Assembly: GCA_900549685.1 (NCBI GenBank)
Contig: UROX01000034.1
Coordinates: forward strand, 1 to 18,985
Length of the DNA stretch: 18,985 nucleotides
Source of the DNA: an uncultured Alistipes sp.
GTDB taxonomy: Bacteria > Bacteroidota > Bacteroidia > Bacteroidales > Rikenellaceae
Reading direction: 5' to 3'
The position numbers and the translations under genes are program-made. This document shows, piece by piece, positions 1 to 6,956 of this stretch. Position 1 is the first letter of the stretch. Every line of letters begins with the position of its first letter. Below the pieces are notes generated by a model that was not told the DNA's origin, ran no database searches, and was given only the letters and a program-made list of their open reading frames with translations.

Positions 1-64
1 GAAACGTCCCGCTACCGCAAACGGGCCGTCTTTCCCTTCCGGAAAAGGCGACCGGGAAATGCAC

Positions 65-805
65 TCAGGCCTCCTGCGCCCCGGACGTCTCCTGCGCCGC
101 ACGGTCGCCGAGCAGCAGACGCTCCGCCTCTTCCAGCGTATAGGTATCCTCCAGCGTGAAATCGCCGCTGCGCGTCCTGCACAAAGCGCTCAGATAGGCG
201 CCGCTGTCCAATTTCTCGCCCAGATCGCGGGCGATGGAACGGATATACGTTCCCTTGCTGCACCGGATGCGCAGCGTGAGCGAAGGAAGATCGAAAGCCT
301 CGATCTTCATCTCGTCGATCCGGATCGGGGCGCGGCGCATTTCCACCTCGGCCCCTTTGCGGGCATACTCATAGGCCCGTTTGCCGTCGATGAGTTTGGC
401 GGAAAACACCGGCGGGAGCTGCATCTGCTCGCCTTCCATCTCCCGCAGCGCCGCTGTCAGCCTCTCCTCCGTGATATGCTCGAACGGGAAGGTCCGATCG
501 ACCGGATGCTCCATGTCGAAACTCGGCGTCGTGGCCCCGAGCACCATCGTCGTCAGATACTCTTTGCGTTCGGCCTGCAACGCTTCGGCCTGCTTGGTGG
601 CCCGACCGATGCAGACGATCAGCACGCCGGTAGCCAGCGGGTCCAGCGTTCCGGCATGCCCTACTTTGATCTTGCGATGTCCGATCCGGCGCATCCACAC
701 TTTGACTTTCCGGACGACATCCGCCGAAGTCCATCCCAGCGGCTTGTCGATAGGCAGCACATATCCTTCGACGAAAGGAAAATCGGGCAATAGAGGTTGT
801 TTCAA
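65..805 (-). CDS. truB: tRNA pseudouridine(55) synthase TruB
   Basis: This enzyme isomerises U55 to pseudouridine in the T-arm of tRNAs in the cytoplasm. The protein shows the family's N-terminal block IDKPLGWTS (residues about 19-27) and the catalytic motif GHAGTLDPLATGVL, whose Asp (about residue 55) is the expected nucleophile. KGTYIRSIARDLGE near residue 190 is another TruB-typical block. No in-frame ATG precedes these motifs, so the start must be non-ATG. TTG at 805 gives about 246 residues, normal for the short bacterial form, and clears the uppP stop. TTG at 790 and GTG at 760 are possible, and TTG at 874 would overlap uppP by 56 bases. It follows uppP closely and is probably the last visible gene of the operon. 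In Bacteroidales queA often comes next, which would lie outside the window. Identity is secure; the exact start is not. Confidence 0.93.
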   Translation of the reverse strand: MKQPLLPDFPFVEGYVLPIDKPLGWTSADVVRKVKVWMRRIGHRKIKVGHAGTLDPLATGVLIVCIGRATKQAEALQAERKEYLTTMVLGATTPSFDMEHPVDRTFPFEHITEERLTAALREMEGEQMQLPPVFSAKLIDGKRAYEYARKGAEVEMRRAPIRIDEMKIEAFDLPSLTLRIRCSKGTYIRSIARDLGEKLDSGAYLSALCRTRSGDFTLEDTYTLEEAERLLLGDRAAQETSGAQEA

Positions 806-818
806 AACGAATCTGCGT

Positions 819-1616
819 TTAGAGCAATGAATAAATGACGGAAGCCGCCCCGACGACCGCACAATAGACGGCAAAATAGATCAGCTTGCCTTTCTTGACC
901 AAACCGATCATCCAGCGGCAGGCCAGAAAGCCCGACACGAACGCCGCGAAGAATCCGGCCACGAGCGCGAGGGTCGAGATACCGCTCGCCGACGGAGAGA
1001 ATCCCCCCTTCAACGCATCGAGCAACGCCTCTCCGAGAATGGGAATCAACACCATGAGAAACGAGAACCGGGCGATCTCTTCCTTGCGGTCGCCCAGCAG
1101 CAATCCCGTGGCGATGGTCGAACCGGAGCGGGACAGTCCCGGCAGAATCGCCGCGCAGGCCTGCGCAATCCCGATGACGAAAGCGTCGCGAAACGAAATC
1201 TCCGTTTTCACCCGCGGACGGGCATAATAGGCAAACGACAGCAGCACCGCCGTAAGCAACAGCGATATGCCCACGACGAGCAGCCCCGATGCGAACAACG
1301 CTTCGACCTGATCCTTGAAGAAAAATCCCACCACGGCGACAGGAATCATCGACAGCAGGATCTTGGCGATGTAAATCGTCTCGGGATTCCACCGGAAACG
1401 GAAGAATCCCCGTATGAGCTGCCACAACTCCTCACGGAACACGACGATCGTACTGCACACCGTCGCGGCATGCACCGCCACGGCGAACGTCAGGTTCTCT
1501 TCGCCCTGCAAACCGAACAACGTATTGAAAATCTGCAAATGACCGGAACTGCTCACCGGCAAAAACTCGGTCAGCCCCTGGATGAGTCCCAGGACGACCG
1601 CTTCCCATACCTCCAT
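819..1616 (-). CDS. uppP: undecaprenyl-diphosphatase UppP (BacA type)
   Basis: This integral membrane enzyme dephosphorylates undecaprenyl diphosphate to the monophosphate carrier used for peptidoglycan and surface polysaccharide assembly, and confers bacitracin tolerance. The 265-residue length fits the family. The first signature is QGLTEFLPVSSSGH (residues 13-26, with the E/Q-xxx-E pair at Q13 and E17). The second is PGLSRSGSTIATG (159-171), containing the Ser/Arg residues expected at the active site. The rest is a series of hydrophobic helices, consistent with a polytopic inner-membrane protein. The ATG at 1616 places the GLTEF motif at the usual distance from the N-terminus. It lies 3 bases after the DUF3098 stop and just before truB, so cotranscription is likely. 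Confidence 0.96.
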   Translation of the reverse strand: MEVWEAVVLGLIQGLTEFLPVSSSGHLQIFNTLFGLQGEENLTFAVAVHAATVCSTIVVFREELWQLIRGFFRFRWNPETIYIAKILLSMIPVAVVGFFFKDQVEALFASGLLVVGISLLLTAVLLSFAYYARPRVKTEISFRDAFVIGIAQACAAILPGLSRSGSTIATGLLLGDRKEEIARFSFLMVLIPILGEALLDALKGGFSPSASGISTLALVAGFFAAFVSGFLACRWMIGLVKKGKLIYFAVYCAVVGAASVIYSLL

Positions 1617-1619
1617 CGG

Positions 1620-1895
1620 CTATTCCTCTTTTTTAGGTTTCTTCATAATGGTGTAGATCTCGGTGGTCGCCGTATCATTAAACAAGATCGGAGCCAGCGT
1701 GATGCGCCGGAAACTGAACATATCCTCGTTGAAAACGTTCGGATCGTCGCTTCCGCCGCCCGCCATCAGGACGAATCCCAGCACGATGACGCCCAGACCG
1801 ATGAGCATCAATTTATAATTGGCGAATGTCAGCGGCATTCGCTGCCGTCCGATGTCCTCGGAAACGTTTTCGGTTTTCTTTTTCATCGTATTCAT
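1620..1895 (-). CDS. DUF3098 small membrane protein, C-terminal part corrupted by adapter sequence
   Basis: This is a 91-residue protein. Its N-terminal half (MPLTFANYKLMLIGLGVIV at 20-38, then LGFVLMAGGGSDDPNVFNED) is the recognisable DUF3098 block: one membrane helix and a polar loop. The family is a Bacteroidetes protein of unknown function usually found between ftsX and uppP, as here. A second helix should follow RRITLAPI (63-70), but residues 73-82 read NDTATTEIYT. These are encoded by a 29-nt exact match to the Illumina P5 adapter. The normal-looking tail IMKKPKKEE resumes in frame. The substitution appears length-preserving compared with the family as I remember it, so the true gene is probably intact in the organism. 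The start is ATG at 1895 (MNTMKKK); ATG at 1886 is an alternative, and a TTG at 1949 overlapping the ftsX stop is unlikely. Confidence 0.85.
   Translation of the reverse strand: MNTMKKKTENVSEDIGRQRMPLTFANYKLMLIGLGVIVLGFVLMAGGGSDDPNVFNEDMFSFRRITLAPILFNDTATTEIYTIMKKPKKEE
1651..1679 (-). other. Illumina P5 adapter/primer sequence embedded in the assembly
   Basis: Read on the minus strand from 1679 to 1651, the 29 bases begin AATGATACGG, continue CGACCACCGA and end GATCTACAC. This is identical over its full length to the P5 flow-cell oligonucleotide as I know it. An exact 29-base identity is not expected by chance. It starts exactly on a codon boundary of the DUF3098 frame and encodes NDTATTEIYT, a polar stretch where a membrane helix is expected. 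It is most simply a library or assembly artefact and not organism DNA. Confidence 0.95.
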
Positions 1896-1945
1896 CGCAA
1901 AACAATTTATCGCCCGGAAACGACACGCCGCCCCGGTACCGCAAA

Positions 1946-2827
1946 TCAATAAAGAAACGCTTTATAGGTGTGCATTCTCAGAAATTTCCGCACGGCGAAT
2001 CCGGTGAACACCAACGATATGAGGATTCCCCCGACCATCTGCGCCCCGTAGATCGCGGCGATATACATCCGTTCGGTCACGAAACGGACTTCCGGCAAGC
2101 CCTCGTTCAGTCCCACGATCATAACCGAAAGCATGCCCCATGCGATCAGGCCCGCATAGATTCCCTGCAGAATGCTGCTGCCGAGAAACGGACGCATGAT
2201 GAACCAGCGCGTGGCGCCGACCAACTTCATCGTCTGGATGATGTAGCGTTTCGAATACACCGTCACCCGGATCGTGTTGTTGAGCAGGATCAGCGAAATG
2301 AACAGCAGCGTGGCGCCGAACAGCAACAGGATCAGGTTGAACTTGTTGATATTCGAAGCGATCTGCTCCACGACGCTCCGCTGGTAGACCACTTCGTCCA
2401 CGCCGTTCCACGAAGCGACCTGCCGTTCGAGCGCCGAGAGCGCCCCCCGGTCCGACGAACGGGCCGCAAGATGGAGTTCGTAAGAATTCGGCAGCGGATT
2501 CTGCTCCAGAAACTCGACGAAATCGTCGCCCAGATAAGTCCGGAACTCGGCGGCGGCTTCGGCTTTCGAAATATATCGCAGGGAACGGACCGCCTCGTGT
2601 CCTTCCAGCCGGGTCTTGAGCGCGAGGGAATCTTCCGGCGCGATGCCTTCCTCGAGCATGACGTATACCGTCACGTTCTCCTTGAGCCGCTGAGTCGCGC
2701 CCAACGCACCCAGAATCAGATAGCCCACGGCCCCGAGCAGAAAAAGGACCAGCGCGATGCTGACCGTCGAGACGACGTACGCATTGCGCACCTTCCGTTT
2801 GATTCTCCTGTTATTGTCTCTTGCCAT
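1946..2827 (-). CDS. ftsX: cell division protein FtsX (ABC-type permease-like)
   Basis: FtsX is the membrane partner of the ATPase FtsE. The complex acts at the division septum and controls peptidoglycan hydrolases. The 293 residues show a basic cytoplasmic N-terminus and a first membrane helix at about 18-42. A periplasmic domain of about 120 residues follows (VTVYVMLEEGIAPED onward). Three further helices lie at about 165-185, 215-240 and 260-283, the standard FtsX four-helix plan. The segment VTVYSKRYIIQTMKLVGATRWFI before helix 3 is highly characteristic of FtsX/MacB-type permeases. It starts 6 bases after the YfhO-like gene and is followed by DUF3098 and uppP, the usual Bacteroidales arrangement. 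No ftsE lies in the window; in Bacteroidetes it is often encoded elsewhere. Confidence 0.95.
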   Translation of the reverse strand: MARDNNRRIKRKVRNAYVVSTVSIALVLFLLGAVGYLILGALGATQRLKENVTVYVMLEEGIAPEDSLALKTRLEGHEAVRSLRYISKAEAAAEFRTYLGDDFVEFLEQNPLPNSYELHLAARSSDRGALSALERQVASWNGVDEVVYQRSVVEQIASNINKFNLILLLFGATLLFISLILLNNTIRVTVYSKRYIIQTMKLVGATRWFIMRPFLGSSILQGIYAGLIAWGMLSVMIVGLNEGLPEVRFVTERMYIAAIYGAQMVGGILISLVFTGFAVRKFLRMHTYKAFLY

Positions 2828-2833
2828 AACGTA

Positions 2834-5257
2834 CTAATTCGTTTGTCCCGCCTTCATCTTTTTCCTCACGGCGAAAGCTGCGGTCGCGGCCAGCGAGAAC
2901 AGCAACAACCACGAACAGATGCGCGTCACCGTCGTCAGCGTCTCGTAATGCGGCGCCCGGAAACGGAATTCCACCGTATGCGTCCCGGCCGGAAGCACCA
3001 TGCCGCGCAACAGGTAGTCGGCCCGAAAATAAGAGGCAGGCTCGCCGTCCACCGTCGCCGTCCATCCCTGCGGGAAATAGATCTCCGAGAATACGGCCAC
3101 CCCTTCGGCCGGAGCCGTATATTCGTACCGTTGCAGATTGGCCCTGTACTCGGTCATCCGGATCGAGGCAGTGGAATCGGCCGCCGCATCGACACTGCGG
3201 AGCGCCCCGGCAAACCGGTCGTCCACGACAGCCACACGGCGGGTATCCGCCGAATCGAGCGCAGCGATCTCCTCATCGGGTCCGTTCACCGCCATCACAT
3301 GCTCCACGAACCAGGCCGCGCCGTTGGCATTCGGATTGAGCTGCACGTCGAGCGCACCGTTCTGATCCGCCGAAATAACGTAGCGGGTATTGAGCATATT
3401 GTAGACATTCCAGTTCATTTTCGAGAGATGACGCTCGATAATATCCTGATAGCGTTGCAGCTTGGCCCCGTGATAGCCGCCCACCGAACGGTGGAAATAC
3501 GAGGTCGAGGCATCGTTGAACGGATCGACGGCGAGATTCAGCACCCGGAATCCCGGCTCGCCGGTCGTATCGGCGAGAATCCGCCGGTCGGCATCCGTAG
3601 GCTCGATCCGCGTCCGGCTCTCGGGACCGAACCGGTCCGGTCCCAGATAACGCAGGTCCACCGGAAGCATATCGGCCGTAACCAATCCGGCCAGCGACAG
3701 TACGAAAGCCGTTTTCTTGATCTTCTGCACGGCGAACAACCACACGACCCCGGCCGCGAGCACCGCAAACAGCAGCGAGCGGAACGCATCGGCACGCATC
3801 ATCGAAGCCCGTTCGGCCCGCATGGCAGCCAGCACGTCGTCCGGCAACCCCATCCGCAGATCGCCGCTGCCCGTAAACGACATCATGGCTCCGCCGAAGA
3901 CGAGGAAGAACAAGGCCACGCCTCCGGTCACGAATACGGCATATTTGAGTCCTTTGAGCAAGCGTCCCCGCTCGATCTCCCCGCACCAGATGCGTTGCAG
4001 CACGACGGCCGCCAGAAACGGAACCGTCCATTCGGCCACGACCAGAATCATCGACACGGTGCGGAACTTGTCGTACATCGGGAAACAATCGAAAAACAGC
4101 CGCGTGAGTCCCATGAAATGATGGCCCCACGACAACATCACGGCCAGCAGCGTCACGACGGCCACCCACCACTTGGACCGTCCCCGGAGCACGAACATCG
4201 CGAGCACGGCCAGCAGAATCGCCACCGCACCCAGATAGACGGGACCGGAAGTGAACGGCTGAGGTCCCCAGTAGCCGGGCAGACGGGTCGCCAGAGAACG
4301 GGCATTATATTTGGCCAGCGCATCGGCCACCTGTCCGTCCTCGGAGAAGCCGCCTTCGGACGTTCCGCCGTACAGATCGGGAATCAACAGGTCGAACGTT
4401 TCGGCTTTACCGTAACTCCACTGCGTGGCATAGTCGATTGCCAGCCCTTTGTGCTCGCCGTCCCCGCGGTCCGCACGGAGTTCGCTGCCGCCCCGCATCG
4501 TTTCAGACGAATGCGAGTGGATGTAATAGAGCATACCCGCGTTGCTGCCCACGGCCAGCACGGCGGCGAGCGCCAGCAGCGCAGTGGTCTTGGCGAAACG
4601 GGGCAACGTCTTTTCCCGCAGCGCCACGATCAGTTCGTTGATCCAGAACGCGACGATGATGAACAGGAAATAGTAGGTGATCTGAGGATGATTGACTCCT
4701 ATCTCGATGGAGGCGAACACGCCCGTCAGCGCCGCCCCCAGCCACATGTTTCGCCTGAACGCATAATAGACGCCGCCGAACAGCATCGGCGCGAACGCCA
4801 GCGCCATCATCTTGGTGACGTGCCCCGCCCCGATGATGATGAAAAAATAGGAGGAAAAACCGTATGCCAGCGCAGGAACGATGCCCAGCCACGGATTGCA
4901 ACGCATGCACAGCAGCATGAAGAAAAACGCGGCCATCGCGATGAAAATCAGCGAAGCGGGTTGTCCCAGAAAATAAAAGGCCTTGGAAAGCGTCTTGATC
5001 GTCGTCCCTTCGTATTTCACATTGATGAGATAGGCCGGCATTCCGCCGAACATATTGCCCGTCCACTGCGGATCCTCGCCGTACGTATCGCGATGGCGGA
5101 GAATATCTTCGGCCATGCCCCTGTATTGCTGCACATCGCCCTGCAAAAGGGTCTCGCCCTTGAACTGCGGGGCGAAATAGAGCAGGTTGATCGCAACGAA
5201 GACGACCAGCGCCGCCACGATGGGAATCCATCGTCTGAAATCGAATTTGTTCTCCAT
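2834..5257 (-). CDS. YfhO-family large polytopic membrane protein (possible GT-C glycosyltransferase)
   Basis: The 807-residue protein has a first membrane helix at about 10-29 and then a loop with GDVQQYRGMAED (40-51) and TGNMFGGMPAY (66-76). Roughly a dozen hydrophobic helices follow. A soluble extracytoplasmic region begins after about residue 500, and a last helix (CSWLLLFSLAATAAFAV) precedes the basic C-terminus. The end of the soluble part (FSEIYFPQGWTATVDGEPA, then LPAGTHTVEFRFRAP) is the typical YfhO-family C-terminal beta domain. YfhO relatives in Firmicutes glycosylate teichoic acids. In Bacteroidetes the substrate is unknown, and the acidic residues in loop 1 only suggest a GT-C-like active site. 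The ATG at 5257 was chosen over a codon at 5326 because the upstream extension is atypical and would reach the end of the neighbouring phosphoesterase gene. It is probably the first gene of the operon with ftsX. Confidence 0.85.
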   Translation of the reverse strand: MENKFDFRRWIPIVAALVVFVAINLLYFAPQFKGETLLQGDVQQYRGMAEDILRHRDTYGEDPQWTGNMFGGMPAYLINVKYEGTTIKTLSKAFYFLGQPASLIFIAMAAFFFMLLCMRCNPWLGIVPALAYGFSSYFFIIIGAGHVTKMMALAFAPMLFGGVYYAFRRNMWLGAALTGVFASIEIGVNHPQITYYFLFIIVAFWINELIVALREKTLPRFAKTTALLALAAVLAVGSNAGMLYYIHSHSSETMRGGSELRADRGDGEHKGLAIDYATQWSYGKAETFDLLIPDLYGGTSEGGFSEDGQVADALAKYNARSLATRLPGYWGPQPFTSGPVYLGAVAILLAVLAMFVLRGRSKWWVAVVTLLAVMLSWGHHFMGLTRLFFDCFPMYDKFRTVSMILVVAEWTVPFLAAVVLQRIWCGEIERGRLLKGLKYAVFVTGGVALFFLVFGGAMMSFTGSGDLRMGLPDDVLAAMRAERASMMRADAFRSLLFAVLAAGVVWLFAVQKIKKTAFVLSLAGLVTADMLPVDLRYLGPDRFGPESRTRIEPTDADRRILADTTGEPGFRVLNLAVDPFNDASTSYFHRSVGGYHGAKLQRYQDIIERHLSKMNWNVYNMLNTRYVISADQNGALDVQLNPNANGAAWFVEHVMAVNGPDEEIAALDSADTRRVAVVDDRFAGALRSVDAAADSTASIRMTEYRANLQRYEYTAPAEGVAVFSEIYFPQGWTATVDGEPASYFRADYLLRGMVLPAGTHTVEFRFRAPHYETLTTVTRICSWLLLFSLAATAAFAVRKKMKAGQTN

Positions 5258-5322
5258 ACGGCAAAGTATATGAAAGGAAGGACAAAGTAACGAAAAATTG
5301 TCGAGAAATCCCGATACGGGCC

Positions 5323-6180
5323 TCAATTCCCGGACGGGATCATGTCGATCCGTTCGGGCAGACGGTCGAAACCGTAATAATCGGTCTCTATCCTTTCCGG
5401 GAAAACCTTCACCACGCGGAACCCGGACCGGTCGCTACCCAGCGGACGTCCGGCGGCTCCGGCCGTATGGAACCGCACGTCCCGGTAAACGCCCGAAGCG
5501 CAGAAATGCAGATGGCCGGACAGATAACAGTCCACGCCGTAGCGGGCGAACAGATCGAGATACCGGCTGCGGCGCACCGACGGAATGTTCTCGTAACGGT
5601 CCTTCTCGTCGGCCGTCTCGATGAAAAACGGATGATGGCCCAGCACGATCGTATGGGCATACCGGTGTCCCCGCCTCAACTGCGCCGCAAGCCACTTCCG
5701 CTGCCGCCGTTCGCGCTCGGGACATTCGGCCCAGATGACCGGCGTATTCAGCCCGATCACGTACGTATCGCCGTGCGCGAACGCGAAACGGTCGTAGCCG
5801 TATCGTGCGATGTAGGCATCGACGAGCGTATCCGCAGCCTTGTTGCCCACGTCGTGATTGCCCGGCGTGAAATAGACCGGCACGGACGGATCGATCCGGG
5901 CGATCAGCCGGTCGAACTCGGCGATCTGTCCGCCGTCGTTCAGATCGTGCACCATATCGCCCGTAACGACCACGAAAGCAGGTCTCAGCCGGTCGATCGC
6001 ATCGGTGAAAAGCGTCATCAGCTCCGACTCCCGCGTATAGGAACGGTTATCGTCGATGAATCCCAACTGCGGATCGCTCAACTGAATGAAAAAGAACGGC
6101 TCGCCGCCTTGCTGTGCGGCAGCGGAAACGACATTCGCCGTCATCATGATTCCCACGATTATATATTTCAATACTCTCAT
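5323..6180 (-). CDS. exported calcineurin-type metallophosphoesterase
   Basis: The 285-residue protein has an N-terminal signal peptide (about 1-22, hydrophobic core YIIVGIMMTANVV, then SAAAQQ), so a periplasmic or surface location is likely. The metallophosphoesterase motifs appear in order: LSDPQLG (D36, Q38), GDMVHD (D75), GNHD (N108, H109), GHHP (182) and SGHLH (H223, H225). These bind a two-metal centre that hydrolyses phosphate esters. The first motif is D-x-Q in place of the usual D-x-H, as in CPPED1-like members. The substrate cannot be told from sequence; a phosphoprotein or small phosphoester is possible. It lies 65 bases upstream of the YfhO-like gene on the same strand and may be cotranscribed with it. 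The 215 bases separating it from ispF suggest its own promoter. Confidence 0.88.
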   Translation of the reverse strand: MRVLKYIIVGIMMTANVVSAAAQQGGEPFFFIQLSDPQLGFIDDNRSYTRESELMTLFTDAIDRLRPAFVVVTGDMVHDLNDGGQIAEFDRLIARIDPSVPVYFTPGNHDVGNKAADTLVDAYIARYGYDRFAFAHGDTYVIGLNTPVIWAECPERERRQRKWLAAQLRRGHRYAHTIVLGHHPFFIETADEKDRYENIPSVRRSRYLDLFARYGVDCYLSGHLHFCASGVYRDVRFHTAGAAGRPLGSDRSGFRVVKVFPERIETDYYGFDRLPERIDMIPSGN

Positions 6181-6395
6181 TCGGCTGTTTTGGGCTTCCG
6201 TAACGGATCATGCCGCCGCAAAGACAATCGATATTCCGACGCGCCCGAGTTCCCGCCTGCATTCTCCGATTCCGGCCGGGACATCCGCAGCCTTAGACCG
6301 CGCTCCGAACCGGCACCGCCCTCTGCATATTCCCGGGCCGGCATCCGCAACGGAACCAGCCGACCGCAGAACGTACCCGGACAGCGTCCGCCTTA
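6181..6395. other. intergenic spacer between ispF and the phosphoesterase gene
   Basis: This GC-rich spacer follows the ispF tandem stop codons (TAA TAA on the minus strand). No clear hairpin terminator or open reading frame was found. At 6220-6227 the minus strand reads TGTCTTTG, one mismatch from the Bacteroidetes -7 box TAnnTTTG. That is a weak candidate promoter for the phosphoesterase gene. Confidence 0.3.
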
Positions 6396-6881
6396 TTATT
6401 TTATCCGGCGAATCGCCACTACGGCATGCGCCTCGATCCCCTCTTCCCGACCGACGAATCCGAGCCGCTCAGTCGTCGTGGCCTTGACCGACACGGCCTC
6501 GGGCGCGACCCCCATATCCGAGGCCAGCGTCCGGCGCATCGAGTCGATATACGGCCGCACCTTGGGGCGTTGCAGACAGAGCGTACAGTCCGCATTGCCT
6601 ACTTCGTAGCCCGCCTCGCGCAGCAGTCCGACCGTCCGGCGCAACAGAATACGGCTGTCGATCCCCTCGAACTCGGCCGAGGTATCCGGGAAATGAAGCC
6701 CGATATCGCCCAGCGCGGCCGCTCCCAGCAGCGCATCGCAAAGCGCGTGGATCAGCACGTCGCCGTCGGAATGGGCCACACACCCTTTTTCGTGTTCGAT
6801 CTCCACGCCGCCCAAATGCAGCGGAAGCCCCGGCGCGAGCGCATGTACGTCGTATCCGTGGCCGACTCTGAAATCCGTCAT
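6396..6881 (-). CDS. ispF: 2-C-methyl-D-erythritol 2,4-cyclodiphosphate synthase IspF
   Basis: IspF cyclises CDP-methylerythritol 2-phosphate to MEcDP, releasing CMP, in the MEP pathway of isoprenoid synthesis. It works as a cytoplasmic homotrimer with zinc. The 161 residues match the family length. GHGYDVHAL supplies D11 and H13, and AHSDGDVLIHALCDALLGA supplies H45, completing the zinc triad. FPDTSAEF and the C-terminal KATTTERLGFVGREEGIEAHA are further hallmarks and include the residues that bind the cytidine phosphate. The ATG at 6881 puts DVH at the conventional residue 11-13. It is divergent from pepD across a 75-base spacer. IspF products feed undecaprenyl phosphate synthesis, which links it loosely to uppP in the same window. 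Confidence 0.97.
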   Translation of the reverse strand: MTDFRVGHGYDVHALAPGLPLHLGGVEIEHEKGCVAHSDGDVLIHALCDALLGAAALGDIGLHFPDTSAEFEGIDSRILLRRTVGLLREAGYEVGNADCTLCLQRPKVRPYIDSMRRTLASDMGVAPEAVSVKATTTERLGFVGREEGIEAHAVVAIRRIK

Positions 6882-6927
6882 ACTCTGTCCTTTTAACGTC
6901 GATCGTACAAAGTAACGGATTTATCCG

Positions 6928-6935
6928 TATATTTG
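6928..6935 (+). promoter_or_regulatory. candidate Bacteroidetes -7 promoter box for pepD
   Basis: TATATTTG matches the TAnnTTTG -7 consensus and lies 21 bases before the pepD ATG, giving a short leader. I see no good TTTG -33 box about 19-21 bases upstream. On the opposite strand, TTACTTTG at 6908-6915 is a one-mismatch candidate for ispF. Confidence 0.4.
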
Positions 6936-6956
6936 GAAAAACAAAACGTTCGAAAA

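Noticed and set aside
1..64. Possible start of queA or a terminator after truB
   Set aside because: No queA N-terminus is readable on the minus strand here. A 7-bp hairpin around CTTTTCC/GGGAAAG is not followed by a T-run, so I do not call a terminator.
1651..1679. A novel peptide motif NDTATTEIYT in a membrane protein
   Set aside because: The DNA beneath it is an exact sequencing adapter, so the motif is an artefact and not biology.
1826..5290. A plus-strand open frame of 1154 codons opposite ftsX and the YfhO-like gene
   Set aside because: Its translation is dominated by His, Arg, Gln and Asp with no domain or membrane pattern, as expected for the antisense of GC-rich coding DNA. The minus-strand genes have clear family motifs.
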